Source: Cloacimonetes bacterium UBA5614
GTDB taxonomy: Bacteria; Cloacimonadota; Cloacimonadia; Cloacimonadales; Cloacimonadaceae
Direction: 5' to 3'
Assembly (NCBI GenBank): GCA_002424605.1
Contig: DIKQ01000007.1
Span: forward strand, 1 to 62,783
DNA: 62,783 bases
Shown: piece after piece, positions 32,686-41,484 of the stretch
Position numbering within the stretch: the first letter of the stretch is position 1
Layout of the letters: every line of letters starts with the position of its first letter
Notes under the pieces: generated by a model
Databases searched by the model: none
What the model saw: only the letters and a program-made list of their open reading frames with translations
What the model was told of the DNA's origin: nothing
Made by a program: the position numbers and the translations under genes

Positions 32686-33963
32686 TTAATCCTCTTCTTT
32701 CTGGTGGCGTTTGAGCAGGACAACGCAGTCGTCTATGGATGCCTTGTCACTGACAATGTCTTCAGCCAGGGCATAACAGGTAGGTGAGCCGCAGGCGCTG
32801 CAATTCAGCCCCGGCAGCATCACCAGTATTTCGTTGAGCTTCTTCATCTTCTGGATGGCCTGCTTGATATCCTGGTCCAACTGCATAATGGAACGCGGTT
32901 CCAGGGGGGCAACTGCAAACTGGCCATCTTTATATAACTTTTCCAGGTCACTCACGTCAAGGTCCTGATGCTCGGCGTTCTTGATTAACTTTTTTATGCG
33001 TGACATTGCCACAAACGGATTTTCCACATTGAGGCAACCGCCGACACACCCATTGGTGCAACTGCGTAATACGATATAATCATACTGGTCAAGGTAATGA
33101 TCTTCAACTTTTGAAAGGATTTCCAGAACATTGTCAGTGCCGTTCACAGACAGCGCCCTGATGTCGTCACAGTCAACCATCTCGGCTTCCACGCCTGCCA
33201 ATGCCCAGGTAAGACCCTGTTCATATGTATCAATACGGCTGTTGTCGCCATTCATTTTTCTTAGCCGTTCCCTGATTTTCCCATAAATCATCCCGATGGA
33301 AAATGCTCCATCCTGAAGATGCTTGTATGCTCCTTCAGGCTGATGAACAGCCGTTACATGAGCCACGCATGGAACTATCAGGAAAATCCCTATATCCTGT
33401 TCTTCCAGTCCCGTATCTTTCTGGATTTTTTCTCTCAAAAACCTGGTAAGAATGCTCATTGGAGCTTCCTGATGCAGGATATTGGGCAGGAGGGAAGGGT
33501 ACTTGACCTGGATAAGACGCACGACTGAAGGGCAATTGCTTGAAAGTATCGGCCTTATGTGCTTGTTCTGACGGATGTACTCACGGATAATGGATACGAT
33601 GAATTCTGTAACAAAAGCTTCCTCTGCCACTTGGTCAAATCCCAGGTCCAGCAATGCTTTCTTGGCAGTCGGATAAGGAATGTCTTCTGTGAACTGTCCT
33701 GCATAAGAGGATGACAGGATAGCCACTTTATATTTAAAATTGTTTATGATATCCAGAGAGTCGCTTTTGGGCAGGATGGCGTGAAACTGGCAGATTGTAA
33801 CGCAATTGCCGCAGTCCACGCAACGGGTGGGGTCTATCTGAGCTTTACCGTTACGGACACGTATAGCTTCTGTCGGGCAGACCTTCACGCAGGACGTGCA
33901 ACCCGTGCAATTGTCCGAAACAATCTGGATAGCGTGATAGTACTTTTTCTCTGTTCCTGCCAT
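32686..33963 (-). CDS. [FeFe] hydrogenase-like (group D-like) iron-sulfur protein, 425 aa
   Basis: Two [4Fe-4S] ferredoxin sites (Cys19-29, Cys48-58) lead into an Fe-only hydrogenase large-subunit domain. The motifs are altered: SSNCPSVV (Cys144) in place of TSCCPxW, VPCVAHVTA (Cys199) in place of MPCxxKxxE, and SCTNGCVGGC (Cys302, 306, 310) in place of MACPGGCxxGGG. All four H-cluster cysteines are kept, but most of the catalytic surround is not. A C-terminal FeS domain (NCSACGSPTC) follows. This is the layout of group D hydrogenases, thought to sense H2 or redox state rather than turn over H2. Neighbouring ATPase and DRTGG genes support a sensory role; this is inference. Confidence 0.9.
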   Translation of the reverse strand: MAGTEKKYYHAIQIVSDNCTGCTSCVKVCPTEAIRVRNGKAQIDPTRCVDCGNCVTICQFHAILPKSDSLDIINNFKYKVAILSSSYAGQFTEDIPYPTAKKALLDLGFDQVAEEAFVTEFIVSIIREYIRQNKHIRPILSSNCPSVVRLIQVKYPSLLPNILHQEAPMSILTRFLREKIQKDTGLEEQDIGIFLIVPCVAHVTAVHQPEGAYKHLQDGAFSIGMIYGKIRERLRKMNGDNSRIDTYEQGLTWALAGVEAEMVDCDDIRALSVNGTDNVLEILSKVEDHYLDQYDYIVLRSCTNGCVGGCLNVENPFVAMSRIKKLIKNAEHQDLDVSDLEKLYKDGQFAVAPLEPRSIMQLDQDIKQAIQKMKKLNEILVMLPGLNCSACGSPTCYALAEDIVSDKASIDDCVVLLKRHQKEED

Positions 33964-33969
33964 TTTTCT

Positions 33970-34461
33970 CTATGCGTAGTAAATGATTATTTCCAATATG
34001 GTGGATTCGCCATATTCAGAGGTTATATGCAGCAGGTCTGCATTTTTCTGAATATTGGGCAGACCCAGTCCTGCGCCGAAACCCATTTCACGAACCAGGT
34101 CATCAGCTGTTGACCAGCCTGGAACCATCGCCTGCCTGATATCTGAAATCCCGGGTCCTTTGTCCTCGAAACGGATATAGACCATATCGTCATATACAAA
34201 ACTATTCATCCTGCCGCCGTTGGAATGAGCAGCCACATTGATTTCCGCCTCATAAGAGGCAACTGCAATGCGTCTCAGGACATTGGGGTCCACTCCCAGT
34301 CTTTTCAGAACGTTTTTGACTTCCGCACTGCCTTTGCCGGCGTTGACGAAATCTTTGACTTCAATGTCAAATTCCAGGGTTACCTCTGCTTCCGGCTTTT
34401 CCTGTAAAAACGCTTTGGCAGCTTTTTCGTAAGCGGGATTGATATTCCAGAACTCAGCCAT
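33970..34461 (-). CDS. anti-sigma-factor-like GHKL ATPase, 163 aa
   Basis: The ATG at 34461 begins one base after the stop of the DRTGG gene; the frame itself opens at 34506. HATPase motifs: N-box region ASYEAEINVAAH (68-79), G1 FEDKGPGI (98-105) and G2 GFGAGLGLPN (127-136). This resembles SpoIIAB/RsbW-type serine kinases. There is no sensor domain. It precedes the group D-like hydrogenase gene by six bases. It probably relays the sensor's state to a partner protein; no sigma factor or anti-anti-sigma gene is in the window. Confidence 0.88.
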   Translation of the reverse strand: MAEFWNINPAYEKAAKAFLQEKPEAEVTLEFDIEVKDFVNAGKGSAEVKNVLKRLGVDPNVLRRIAVASYEAEINVAAHSNGGRMNSFVYDDMVYIRFEDKGPGISDIRQAMVPGWSTADDLVREMGFGAGLGLPNIQKNADLLHITSEYGESTILEIIIYYA

Positions 34462-34462
34462 A

Positions 34463-34810
34463 TCAGATTTTACAACTCCTGAGACCTGAACTATACAGGA
34501 TGCCACTGGAGCGGAACATAGTCAGCTTGGTGCTCATTAAGATAAGGCCCCTTTCTTCCGCCATCTCTATCAGTTCCTGGGGAGGGGTTTTGCCACGGAC
34601 AAATACAATGCCAAGCAAATCTATCATATCTGAAAGGCGGATTACCTGTGTGTTGGTCAGGCCTGTCAGAAGCAGGGTGGGTTCCTTGGTGCACATCAGT
34701 ATGTCACTGATTAAGTCTGAAGCAAAAGCGCAGGGGATTTCCGCTTCCAGATCAGCGCCGGAAGTGAGCACTTCTGCTTCCAATACGGTCAGAATCTCTC
34801 TTAATGTCAT
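34463..34810 (-). CDS. DRTGG-domain protein, first gene of the hydrogenase operon
   Basis: The 115-residue protein is a lone DRTGG domain (FASDLISDILMCTKEPTLLL, LGIVFVRGKTP). It is a paralogue of the protein at 32340-32684. Both sit one base from a partner gene with a GHKL ATPase or hydrogenase-like product. As first gene of the 12-gene operon it probably marks the transcription start. RBS GGTGAGATGAA. Ligand and partner are unknown. Confidence 0.85.
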   Translation of the reverse strand: MTLREILTVLEAEVLTSGADLEAEIPCAFASDLISDILMCTKEPTLLLTGLTNTQVIRLSDMIDLLGIVFVRGKTPPQELIEMAEERGLILMSTKLTMFRSSGILYSSGLRSCKI

Positions 34811-34840
34811 TTCATCTCACCAAAATACTTTATTGTTTGC

Positions 34841-34869
34841 ATAACTTTAAATCCTCTCTTTATCGTCAA
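34841..34869 (-). promoter_or_regulatory. possible promoter of the hydrogenase operon
   Basis: On the minus strand TTGACG (34869-34864) and AGTTAT (34846-34841) are 17 bases apart, about 30 bases before the first ATG at 34810. The -35 is good and the -10 is weak. Confidence 0.35.
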
Positions 34870-34980
34870 GGAAAAAACACCTCTGATATCATACAAATTA
34901 CGTAGTATTTATCAGCCTTAATCATAAAGGGATAGGCACGGTTCGGCTACCCATCCCGATGCTGTCGGCAACTTGTCTAT

Positions 34981-35052
34981 CCTGCTTGATGCGAGGGGGT
35001 ATCGTGGGGATTCCCCTCGTTGTCTCCCCGTTACATCCTCGTGGCAAGCAGG
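34981..35052. repeat. palindromic repeat, family 2 copy 1
   Basis: The ends CCTGCTTG and CAAGCAGG are perfect inverted copies. The interior contains GGTATCG, GGGGA-TCCCC and CTCCCCGTTAC. The same layout recurs at 48055-48127. It lies in the 307-base gap between the hydrogenase operon and the Omp28-like gene, which holds no gene. Confidence 0.8.
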
Positions 35053-35071
35053 TAAAATGTGGCATATAACA

Positions 35072-35100
35072 AAAAGGACTGCCTTGCGGACAGTCCTTTT
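35072..35100 (-). terminator. terminator of the Omp28-like gene
   Basis: AAAAGGACTG and CAGTCCTTTT form a 10-bp stem around CCTTGCGGA, followed on the minus strand by a T-run. It lies 18 bases after the stop at 35119. It could also act on the plus strand. Confidence 0.8.
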
Positions 35101-35118
35101 AGCTATGTTTGATGTAAG

Positions 35119-36459
35119 TTATCTGAGTTTTATTAGTTTGCGAGAGGAGACAGCTTTGCCGTCAACGGTCATTGTGCAGAAATACATGCCGGAAGGGCAT
35201 TCCTTACCGCTATTGTCACGTCCGTTCCAGACCAGGCTGCCGCTTTCCCCGTCTCTGCCCGTAACAGAAGCAGTATAGACTCTGGCACCCTTGATGTCAT
35301 AGATGTTCAGAAATCCCCGGGAAGCAGGATTCAGGATGTATTTGATGGCTGTCTGGCTATTGAAGGGATTGGGACCGATTGCGGTAATCCTGTCAGCCAT
35401 TCCGGGCATTACCTCATCTTCATTTGAGGTCGGGATTACCTGAGCTGTCACCGGAATAACTATGCAGGCATAAACCGTGTTATCTGTTGAGATGGTGATT
35501 TCAGCTTCTGCGGTTCCTCCGGAACTGGGCAGAAACATCACATCAAAAGTTTTGGAATCCATGAAGGGGATGACATAGGGGTCACGCATCTGTTCCATAA
35601 TAAAGAAATCGGTGCTGTTGCAGCTGATGTCTATGTTCATATCGTGCGTCCACCAGTTGTTGATGGTGAAAGACTGCACATAGACGCCATCCTGGTTAAC
35701 AGTGCCAAAATCTATGCTCTGCACGCTGACCGGGAAGACATTTTCCAAAGCGTTGAGGCTATATTTGCATCCCTGCAGGATTTCCTTGGTGGTGTTGTTC
35801 TGCAGGAAAAAGACGAATTCAAAATACTGTGAATTCCAGGCGGGCAAAGCTGTGAATGTGAGGTTGACTGTCTGGACGTTGTTTGAGCTGAAATCCATAT
35901 CCGTTCCAAACTGTGATGGTGCCATCAGGCGATTGACAAATTCCAGATGGGTCTGTCCCTGCCAGTTTTGCTGGATGCCGGATTCGGTCAAAACTCCGTG
36001 CAGTTTCAGATTGGTATTGCTGTCAGTTTCCATTTTAACGACTGTCACGGTTACGTTGTAAGTATTGCCTGTGTGTTCTCCCGTTGCGGATATGGAGTAA
36101 GCCGAGGGCACGCTCAGCCTGGCATTGACCTTGGTTCTGTAGCCGGTGTACATGCTGGTTGTGTTGCTGCCGCCCACGGATGGATTAAGTCCGTCAAAAG
36201 TAGCGGTGGGATAGCCGGTGATATTGTAGTAGGAGTTGCGGTAATTGCTGTAATCATTCGCATAGGAGTCGCCATTATGGTTTTCTATAATGGCTGCCCT
36301 ATGGCCGTAATGGACCAGGTCATCTGCTCCCATGGCTGCTCCGGGACAATAAGGACACCAGGTGCCTGTGCCGATTTCCACAACAACCATATCCCTGGGG
36401 ATTGCTGTCATAGCTGACAGCATCAGTAACATCAAAAGTGCTGCAAGGATTCTTTTCAT
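35119..36459 (-). CDS. secreted Omp28-like thioredoxin-fold protein with FlgD-like C-terminal domain
   Basis: A signal peptide (MKRILAALLMLLMLSAMTA) is followed by a thioredoxin-like Omp28 domain with the redox-type motif WCPYC in VVEIGTGTWCPYCPG and the cis-Pro region GYPTATFDG. A beta-sandwich middle and a FlgD/T9SS-like C-terminal domain (IGPNPFNSQTAIKY to RKLIKLR) follow. Omp28-type proteins are surface or secreted proteins; a disulfide role is possible from the CxxC. The C-terminal type differs from the FYRxVAVR tail of the proteases. RBS AGGAGAAT. Terminated just downstream; the M55 gene is 16 bases upstream and may be cotranscribed. Confidence 0.88.
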   Translation of the reverse strand: MKRILAALLMLLMLSAMTAIPRDMVVVEIGTGTWCPYCPGAAMGADDLVHYGHRAAIIENHNGDSYANDYSNYRNSYYNITGYPTATFDGLNPSVGGSNTTSMYTGYRTKVNARLSVPSAYSISATGEHTGNTYNVTVTVVKMETDSNTNLKLHGVLTESGIQQNWQGQTHLEFVNRLMAPSQFGTDMDFSSNNVQTVNLTFTALPAWNSQYFEFVFFLQNNTTKEILQGCKYSLNALENVFPVSVQSIDFGTVNQDGVYVQSFTINNWWTHDMNIDISCNSTDFFIMEQMRDPYVIPFMDSKTFDVMFLPSSGGTAEAEITISTDNTVYACIVIPVTAQVIPTSNEDEVMPGMADRITAIGPNPFNSQTAIKYILNPASRGFLNIYDIKGARVYTASVTGRDGESGSLVWNGRDNSGKECPSGMYFCTMTVDGKAVSSRKLIKLR

Positions 36460-36475
36460 TTTATTCTCCTGTGGT

Positions 36476-37321
36476 TTATGCTAAGTTTGCTGATGAAGCA
36501 AGTGTTATCAGAGCCATGATAGCTTCAAACATCACGGCATAATCATCGTTTCGAAATTCTATGGTTCTTCCGTCCAGCCTCTTGGTATCAGGCATGTAAC
36601 ATGCCACATCGGCCATTGAGGTGGAAATGAATTCTATCCTTAGTGTAATGGGAGCATGAAACTTATAAAGGGGATAAGATGACTTATCTTTAGACAAGGC
36701 ATTCCTGACTGCTTCGATTGTCTTGGTCCTTACAGCCAGGCTGGAGTAGTTTTTGGCAGCGAATTTTGATAAGGCTTCTTTGGTGGTAACATAATTCACC
36801 CACGGCATTGCCTCCGCATTCAAAAGCTCTGCCGATAGAGCTTTGTCCCCCGTAACTACAGTGACAGGAACTCCGTAATGTCCCGCATAGGCGGAATTTA
36901 TCAGAGCTTCGTTCATCCGCTTGTCATTCAACCAGATTTTATGGATACGTCGGTTGGAATAGCTGTGGTCCATATTTGCCTGTAATGCGCCAGTCCCGGC
37001 ATGATAACCAATCAGGAAAACCTGGTCATATTGGGAGGAAAACGCCGGCATCATATAATAGGGCCTGGGATTGCCTGAAATCAGGTTTATCCGCTCATCC
37101 AGAGCTGTAAATCCGTAATCGATATTGTCGCCGGCATTGTGGGAGTCGGCAATGGTGATTTCTTCTATCTGATTATTCTGCGGAATGCTTTTGATGGCTT
37201 CTATCACGTTTTGCAGATGGTCTGTCATGTATGCTTTAACAGCGCTTCGGTTATCCTTTTCCTGTTCCCAGTTAAAAGTTCCGGGAATGCCTTCCATGTC
37301 CAGCGATATGTAAATCTTCAT
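36476..37321 (-). CDS. M55-family D-aminopeptidase (DppA-like)
   Basis: The ATG at 37321 has AAGAGGT upstream; the frame begins with a TTG three bases earlier. The product (281 aa) starts MKIYISLDMEGIPG, the M55 metal-binding signature (Asp8, Glu10), followed by DSHNAGDN and LIGYHAGTG. M55 enzymes are zinc D-aminopeptidases that release N-terminal D-amino acids from peptides, probably from peptidoglycan or D-amino-acid-containing peptides. Cytoplasmic: no signal peptide. It fits the peptide-degrading lifestyle and shares a strand with the Omp28-like gene 16 bases downstream. Confidence 0.88.
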   Translation of the reverse strand: MKIYISLDMEGIPGTFNWEQEKDNRSAVKAYMTDHLQNVIEAIKSIPQNNQIEEITIADSHNAGDNIDYGFTALDERINLISGNPRPYYMMPAFSSQYDQVFLIGYHAGTGALQANMDHSYSNRRIHKIWLNDKRMNEALINSAYAGHYGVPVTVVTGDKALSAELLNAEAMPWVNYVTTKEALSKFAAKNYSSLAVRTKTIEAVRNALSKDKSSYPLYKFHAPITLRIEFISTSMADVACYMPDTKRLDGRTIEFRNDDYAVMFEAIMALITLASSANLA

Positions 37322-37415
37322 CAATACCTCTTATGGGACAGTGAACTATCTGAATACAGGGGTTAGATATGCTGAGGGGAAATAAATGTCAATCAGTTTT
37401 TATAATGGGGTGTTT

Positions 37416-38363
37416 TCAGGAACAGATGGCTGAGGCGAGCAGGCTACCCAGACGAACATTATTTTTCAAAAGTTCCAGGTTGGCATTGACTGACTTGCCT
37501 TGAGTCGCATCCGCCAGATGCTGCAGCAGCCAGGGAGTGATGGCTTTTCCCCTGATGTTCAGAAGTTCTGCTTCCCTGATTGCCTGTTCAATTACCGGCT
37601 CGATGAATTCGGAGGCTATGCTGTGCTGCGGGGGGATGGGATTCATAACAAGCAAAGCTGAGGCAGGGGCATTGTGTAGTGAAATATGGGCTTTGAGAGC
37701 TTCGGCTATGGTTTCTGCTGTGTCAATTCTGTCCACAGGATATGGCGAATCCTTCGTGTAAAAAGCCGGGCAACTGTCTGTCTGCCAGCCGTAAACGGGT
37801 ATGGACAGCGTCTCAAGCTGTTCCAAAGTAGCCGGGATATCCAGGATTGCCTTGCAGCCGGCGGTTACTACTATGACAGGGTGTTGTGCCAAAGCCGGCA
37901 GGTCAGCTGACCAATCCAGGCTTTCCTGCCATTGCCTGTGGATACCGCCGATACCACCGGTGGCAAAGACGCGGATTCCTGCCAGATGCGCCAGGCAGAC
38001 TGTAGCGGAAACGGTCGTTCCTCCGCTGGATTTCTCTGCCAGTGCCAGGGGGATGTCCCGCTTGGCAATCTTTTTCAGAAGGTTGTGGTGCGTTTGAGAC
38101 TGCAGGGAAAGCTCTGCCAGCCTGGCCAGGTCTGTTTCTTCCAACCCGATATGAATCATTCCGTCTATCACTGCAATTGTGGCAGGCGTAACTCCATTGT
38201 CAAAAGCTGTCTTTTCCAGGATTTCTGCGGTTTCGATATTGGCTGGGTAAGGCAAACCATGTGTAATTACGGTTGATTCCAGGGCAAGGACAGGTTTTCC
38301 TTCTGACAGTGCATATTTCACTGCTTCGCTCAGTTTGAGGTATTGGTTAGATACTTCCAGCAT
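37416..38363 (-). CDS. psuG: pseudouridine-5'-phosphate glycosidase
   Basis: PsuG cleaves pseudouridine 5'-phosphate reversibly into uracil and ribose 5-phosphate. The 315-residue sequence follows the family closely: LALESTVITHGLPYP, IAVIDGMIHIGL, RDIPLALAEKSSGGTTVSAT, VFATGGIGGIHR and MNPIPPQHS. No pseudouridine kinase gene (psuK) is adjacent; nucleoside phosphate could come from elsewhere. It is separated from RlpA by 47 bases and from the M55 gene by about 95, and may be cotranscribed. Confidence 0.94.
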   Translation of the reverse strand: MLEVSNQYLKLSEAVKYALSEGKPVLALESTVITHGLPYPANIETAEILEKTAFDNGVTPATIAVIDGMIHIGLEETDLARLAELSLQSQTHHNLLKKIAKRDIPLALAEKSSGGTTVSATVCLAHLAGIRVFATGGIGGIHRQWQESLDWSADLPALAQHPVIVVTAGCKAILDIPATLEQLETLSIPVYGWQTDSCPAFYTKDSPYPVDRIDTAETIAEALKAHISLHNAPASALLVMNPIPPQHSIASEFIEPVIEQAIREAELLNIRGKAITPWLLQHLADATQGKSVNANLELLKNNVRLGSLLASAICS

Positions 38364-38410
38364 TACAATTTCTTATGCGGATAAATGGAGTATATAATGG
38401 TGGTTGCGGG

Positions 38411-38908
38411 TTATCCTTCCGCCAGCAGGGCTTCTGGGCTGCCAGAAGGCAGGATTTCCATCACAACAGGGATAACCCCGCATCTTAACATGCCAATTTC
38501 TTTGGCAGCGGCATAGGATAAATCCAGCTTGCGGTTTTTCTTAAACGGACCTCTGTCATTGACACGTACTACGACTGATTTGTCATTCTTGGGGTTGGTT
38601 ACTTTCAGAATAGTGTTAAAAGGAAGGGTCTGGTGGGCGCAAGTGAGGGCAAAACGGTCAAAAATTTCACCATTGGCGGTCTTTCTTCCGTGAAAACGAG
38701 TGGAATAATACGTCGCAATCACGGTATCAACCACCGCGGGCATCCCTGGTGGTTCCTGAGTGTGCAGCGAATCCATCAGCAGAGCAATCTGACTCTGTTT
38801 AAATTCATCGCTGCCGATAACGGCGGCCGGCTCTGCTTTCATCAACGGCGTGCAATATAATTGCAGACCGAGCAGACCGACTAATAGTAATCTTGTTCTT
38901 CTTTTCAT
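38411..38908 (-). CDS. rlpA: RlpA-like double-psi beta-barrel protein
   Basis: The ATG at 38908 (MKRRTRLLLVGLLG) begins the signal sequence; the frame opens four codons earlier without a clear RBS in either case. A possible lipobox (GLQLYC) is seen. The mature part is an RlpA-type double-psi barrel (IATYYSTRFHGRKTANGEIF, VRVNDRGPF, LDLSYAAAKEIGM), including the Asp of the lytic-transglycosylase site (NDRGP). RlpA-family proteins cut denuded glycan strands at the septum or bind them. No SPOR domain follows (165 aa), so it is a short form. Confidence 0.88.
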   Translation of the reverse strand: MKRRTRLLLVGLLGLQLYCTPLMKAEPAAVIGSDEFKQSQIALLMDSLHTQEPPGMPAVVDTVIATYYSTRFHGRKTANGEIFDRFALTCAHQTLPFNTILKVTNPKNDKSVVVRVNDRGPFKKNRKLDLSYAAAKEIGMLRCGVIPVVMEILPSGSPEALLAEG

Positions 38909-39204
38909 AATTAATACCAAAATGTTTGGATCATGTCTCTTGTTTCCCGGCAGGGTATTCCTGTCAAGAAAAAACTGAGCTCAAAACAGTTTTATTCATT
39001 GCTATACAATATTATAGGGATAGATATTGTCACGGGTTATTTCAACTGATATGCAGTTCATAAACAGCCCCAATGGCATAATAATCACGGAAAAATCTGC
39101 TTAGTTATAGTTACCCAGATTTTGTCTTTCCTGCCAGTATCGGGAACGATACGGGAAGAATACGAGAACATTGCTCACGATGAGTTCCCTTATCAGGTAA
39201 GTAA
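38909..39204. other. intergenic stretch without a recognisable gene
   Basis: About 300 bases lie between the start of rlpA and the terminator after rpmA. I see no gene. A minor hairpin (GTATCG-GGAA-CGATAC) is near 39143-39158. A TTGACA box on the minus strand near 38968 lacks a matching -10. Confidence 0.6.
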
Positions 39205-39210
39205 GGAAAC

Positions 39211-39242
39211 AAAAAAAGGACTCCCTCCGAGGGAAGTCCTTT
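39211..39242 (-). terminator. terminator after rpmA
   Basis: AAAGGACT pairs with AGTCCTTT, extended by CCCT/AGGG with one bulged A. On the minus strand it is followed by a run of seven T. It ends the ribosomal protein transcript 26 bases after the rpmA stop. Confidence 0.85.
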
Positions 39243-39267
39243 AATTCATTGGTAAAGGTTTTCTGGT

Positions 39268-39525
39268 TTATTCGCCGGGAATAACGTTGATGTATTTGCG
39301 TCCGTTGGCTTTGGTGGTAAACTGAACCTTGCCTTCGGTCAAAGCGAAGATTGTGTGGTCTTTTCCCATGCCGACATTGTCGCCGGGATGGAATTTGGTT
39401 CCTCTCTGCCGGACAATTATATTGCCGGGGATAACTGCTTCGCTGCCATACTTTTTCACTCCCAAAAACTGGGGGTTGCTGTTACGGCCGTTTCTACTGC
39501 TTCCAACACCTTTTTTATGTGCCAT
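39268..39525 (-). CDS. rpmA: 50S ribosomal protein L27
   Basis: The 85-residue protein begins MAHKKGVGSSRNGRNSNPQF, the mature L27 N-terminus that reaches the peptidyl-transferase centre, with no Firmicutes-type cleaved extension. It continues GNIIVRQRGTKFHPG and GKDHTIFAL. It follows the L21 gene by 11 bases, the usual rplU-rpmA order, and ends at a strong terminator. Confidence 0.98.
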   Translation of the reverse strand: MAHKKGVGSSRNGRNSNPQFLGVKKYGSEAVIPGNIIVRQRGTKFHPGDNVGMGKDHTIFALTEGKVQFTTKANGRKYINVIPGE

Positions 39526-39536
39526 AATACACCTCG

Positions 39537-39854
39537 TTAGCCTTTCACGATATCCGTGATTTTAATGTCTGTGTACTGGGCGCGGAAACCTTTTTTCACG
39601 CGGTAGCCTTTCCTCTTTTTCTTGTGGAAAATTATTACCTTTTTGTCTTTTCCGCTGCCAATCACTTCAGCCAAAACTTTTGCGCCTGTCACGACCGGCT
39701 GACCAAAGACGATATCGTCTTCGTCACGCATAAGCAGGACACGGTCAATCTCGACCTTTTGTCCCGGCTCGGTCGCATTCAGCAAGGGAACGCGGATAAC
39801 AGCGTTTTTTTCGGCCCTGTACTGAAAACCTTTGAAATCAATAATGGCGTACAT
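39537..39854 (-). CDS. rplU: 50S ribosomal protein L21
   Basis: The 105-residue protein matches L21: MYAIIDFKGFQYRAEKNAVI, KKVIIFHKKKRKGYRVKKGF and QYTDIKITDI. It binds 23S rRNA in the large subunit. It lies between the RNase G gene (about 63 bases upstream) and rpmA. Confidence 0.98.
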   Translation of the reverse strand: MYAIIDFKGFQYRAEKNAVIRVPLLNATEPGQKVEIDRVLLMRDEDDIVFGQPVVTGAKVLAEVIGSGKDKKVIIFHKKKRKGYRVKKGFRAQYTDIKITDIVKG

Positions 39855-39917
39855 TTAAGCTCCTTAAGCCTTGTCATTCTTTGAGTTTGTTCAAAATCTT
39901 TTTGTGCTGTTTATCTG

Positions 39918-41438
39918 TCAAGTAGTATATTTTGAAGTAATATCTTTTTCATCCGGCAAACTCAGTATCCTAAAGCTGTCCTGCCTTACAGATTCGTCTA
40001 CCACAAAATCCACCTGCTGTTGGTATGTGACAAAGTAATCCCGGTTTTTGTTGATGAAATCCATAACGTTGGGATGAACCAAAATCCGCAGCTTGTCATT
40101 CCTGATAAAATATTCAGCTCTACCCAGCCATCTGTATATACGCATCACCACTGCATCCCTGGAAAGGATTTTGCCGGTACCGTTGCAATTGGGGCAGGGT
40201 TCGGAATAATTGGCTACCAGAGAAGTTCTCATGCGTTTTCGTGTGACTTCCACCAAGCCAAGTTCCGTGAAAGAATAGAGCTTGTTCTTTGCTCTGTCGC
40301 GGTTTAACCCGATTCGGAAAGCTTCCAGAACTTCCTGGCGGTGATGCTCGTCCACCATGTCGATAAAGTCCACCACAATAACACCGCTAAGGTCACGCAG
40401 GCGGATTTGGCGAGCGATTTCACTGGCTGCTTCAATATTGGTCTTCTTGATGGTTTCACTATAGTTGTTGCTTCCGGTAAAGCTTCCGGTATTTACGTCA
40501 ACCGCTACCAACGCCTCGGTCTGCTCAATCCTGATGTTTCCGCCGCTGGGAAGATAAACCCTGGAATGGAAAATGGTTTCAATCTTCTTCTCGATTGCCC
40601 AGGCGTCAAAGATGGGGGAGTCCTCTTTATAGACTTCCACTTTGGAGACCAGTTCGGGTGCAAGGTCTTCCAATTGGGTAACGATTTGTTTGGCAAAGGC
40701 TTTGTCATCTATTACCAACCTGTCCACATGTTCGCCAAACAAGTCGCGGATAAGATAGTTTTCCAGCGCATTCTCCTCAAAGATACAGGTAGGAGGCTTG
40801 GCACTGGCAAGCTCTTTTTCAATCAAGCGCCATGTTTTGTCCAGGGCCTTGTATTCATTGGTAAAGTCCTCTTCGCTGTTTCCTTCTGCTTCAGTACGCA
40901 CAATCAGGCCAACATCCTTGGCCTTGAGATTACTGAGGATATTGCGGATACGGTTCTTTTCTGAGGAGCCGCTTATTTTTCGGGAAATGGCTATTTTATT
41001 CTTGTTGGGGAAATAGACCAGGTATTTGCCCGGAATGGAAATCTGTCCGGTGAGACGGGCTCCTTTGCTGCCAATCGGTCCTTTGTGCACTTGAACGACT
41101 ATTTCCTGTCCCGGCTTGAGCAATTGGGTTATCTTGGAGGAATCTCCCCTCGGCATATGGTGACGGGGATGCTCCTTTTCAAAAATATCCAGAAAATCCA
41201 TTACGATATCCGAATAATGCAAAAAGGCGGTTCTTTCCAGCCCAATGTCTATGAAAGCAGCTCCCATACCGGGAAGCACGTCCTTGACAGTGCCTTTGTA
41301 GATGTTGCCGACTATGTTTTGCTTGTCCAGCTTCTCGATAAAAAGCTCTACAAGCTTGTTTTCTTCCAGTACTGCCACCCTCTTTTCCAAAGGATGGACA
41401 TTGACGATGATCTCAGTTAAAATATGATTCTTTTTCAT
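39918..41438 (-). CDS. rng: ribonuclease E/G family endoribonuclease
   Basis: RNase G cuts single-stranded RNA in 16S rRNA maturation and mRNA decay. The 506-residue protein has an S1 domain near the N-terminus (NIVGNIYKGTVKDVLPGMGA), the catalytic DNase I-like domain with magnesium aspartates (AVDVNTGSF, VVDFIDMVDEHHR) and the zinc-link CPNCNGTGK. It lacks the long C-terminal degradosome scaffold, so it is the short RNase G type. It lies upstream of rplU and rpmA, a common arrangement. Confidence 0.95.
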   Translation of the reverse strand: MKKNHILTEIIVNVHPLEKRVAVLEENKLVELFIEKLDKQNIVGNIYKGTVKDVLPGMGAAFIDIGLERTAFLHYSDIVMDFLDIFEKEHPRHHMPRGDSSKITQLLKPGQEIVVQVHKGPIGSKGARLTGQISIPGKYLVYFPNKNKIAISRKISGSSEKNRIRNILSNLKAKDVGLIVRTEAEGNSEEDFTNEYKALDKTWRLIEKELASAKPPTCIFEENALENYLIRDLFGEHVDRLVIDDKAFAKQIVTQLEDLAPELVSKVEVYKEDSPIFDAWAIEKKIETIFHSRVYLPSGGNIRIEQTEALVAVDVNTGSFTGSNNYSETIKKTNIEAASEIARQIRLRDLSGVIVVDFIDMVDEHHRQEVLEAFRIGLNRDRAKNKLYSFTELGLVEVTRKRMRTSLVANYSEPCPNCNGTGKILSRDAVVMRIYRWLGRAEYFIRNDKLRILVHPNVMDFINKNRDYFVTYQQQVDFVVDESVRQDSFRILSLPDEKDITSKYTT

Positions 41439-41484
41439 GTTTCTTGTCCAAAAAATTTATTTCAGGCCATTGGCCCGAGGTTTT

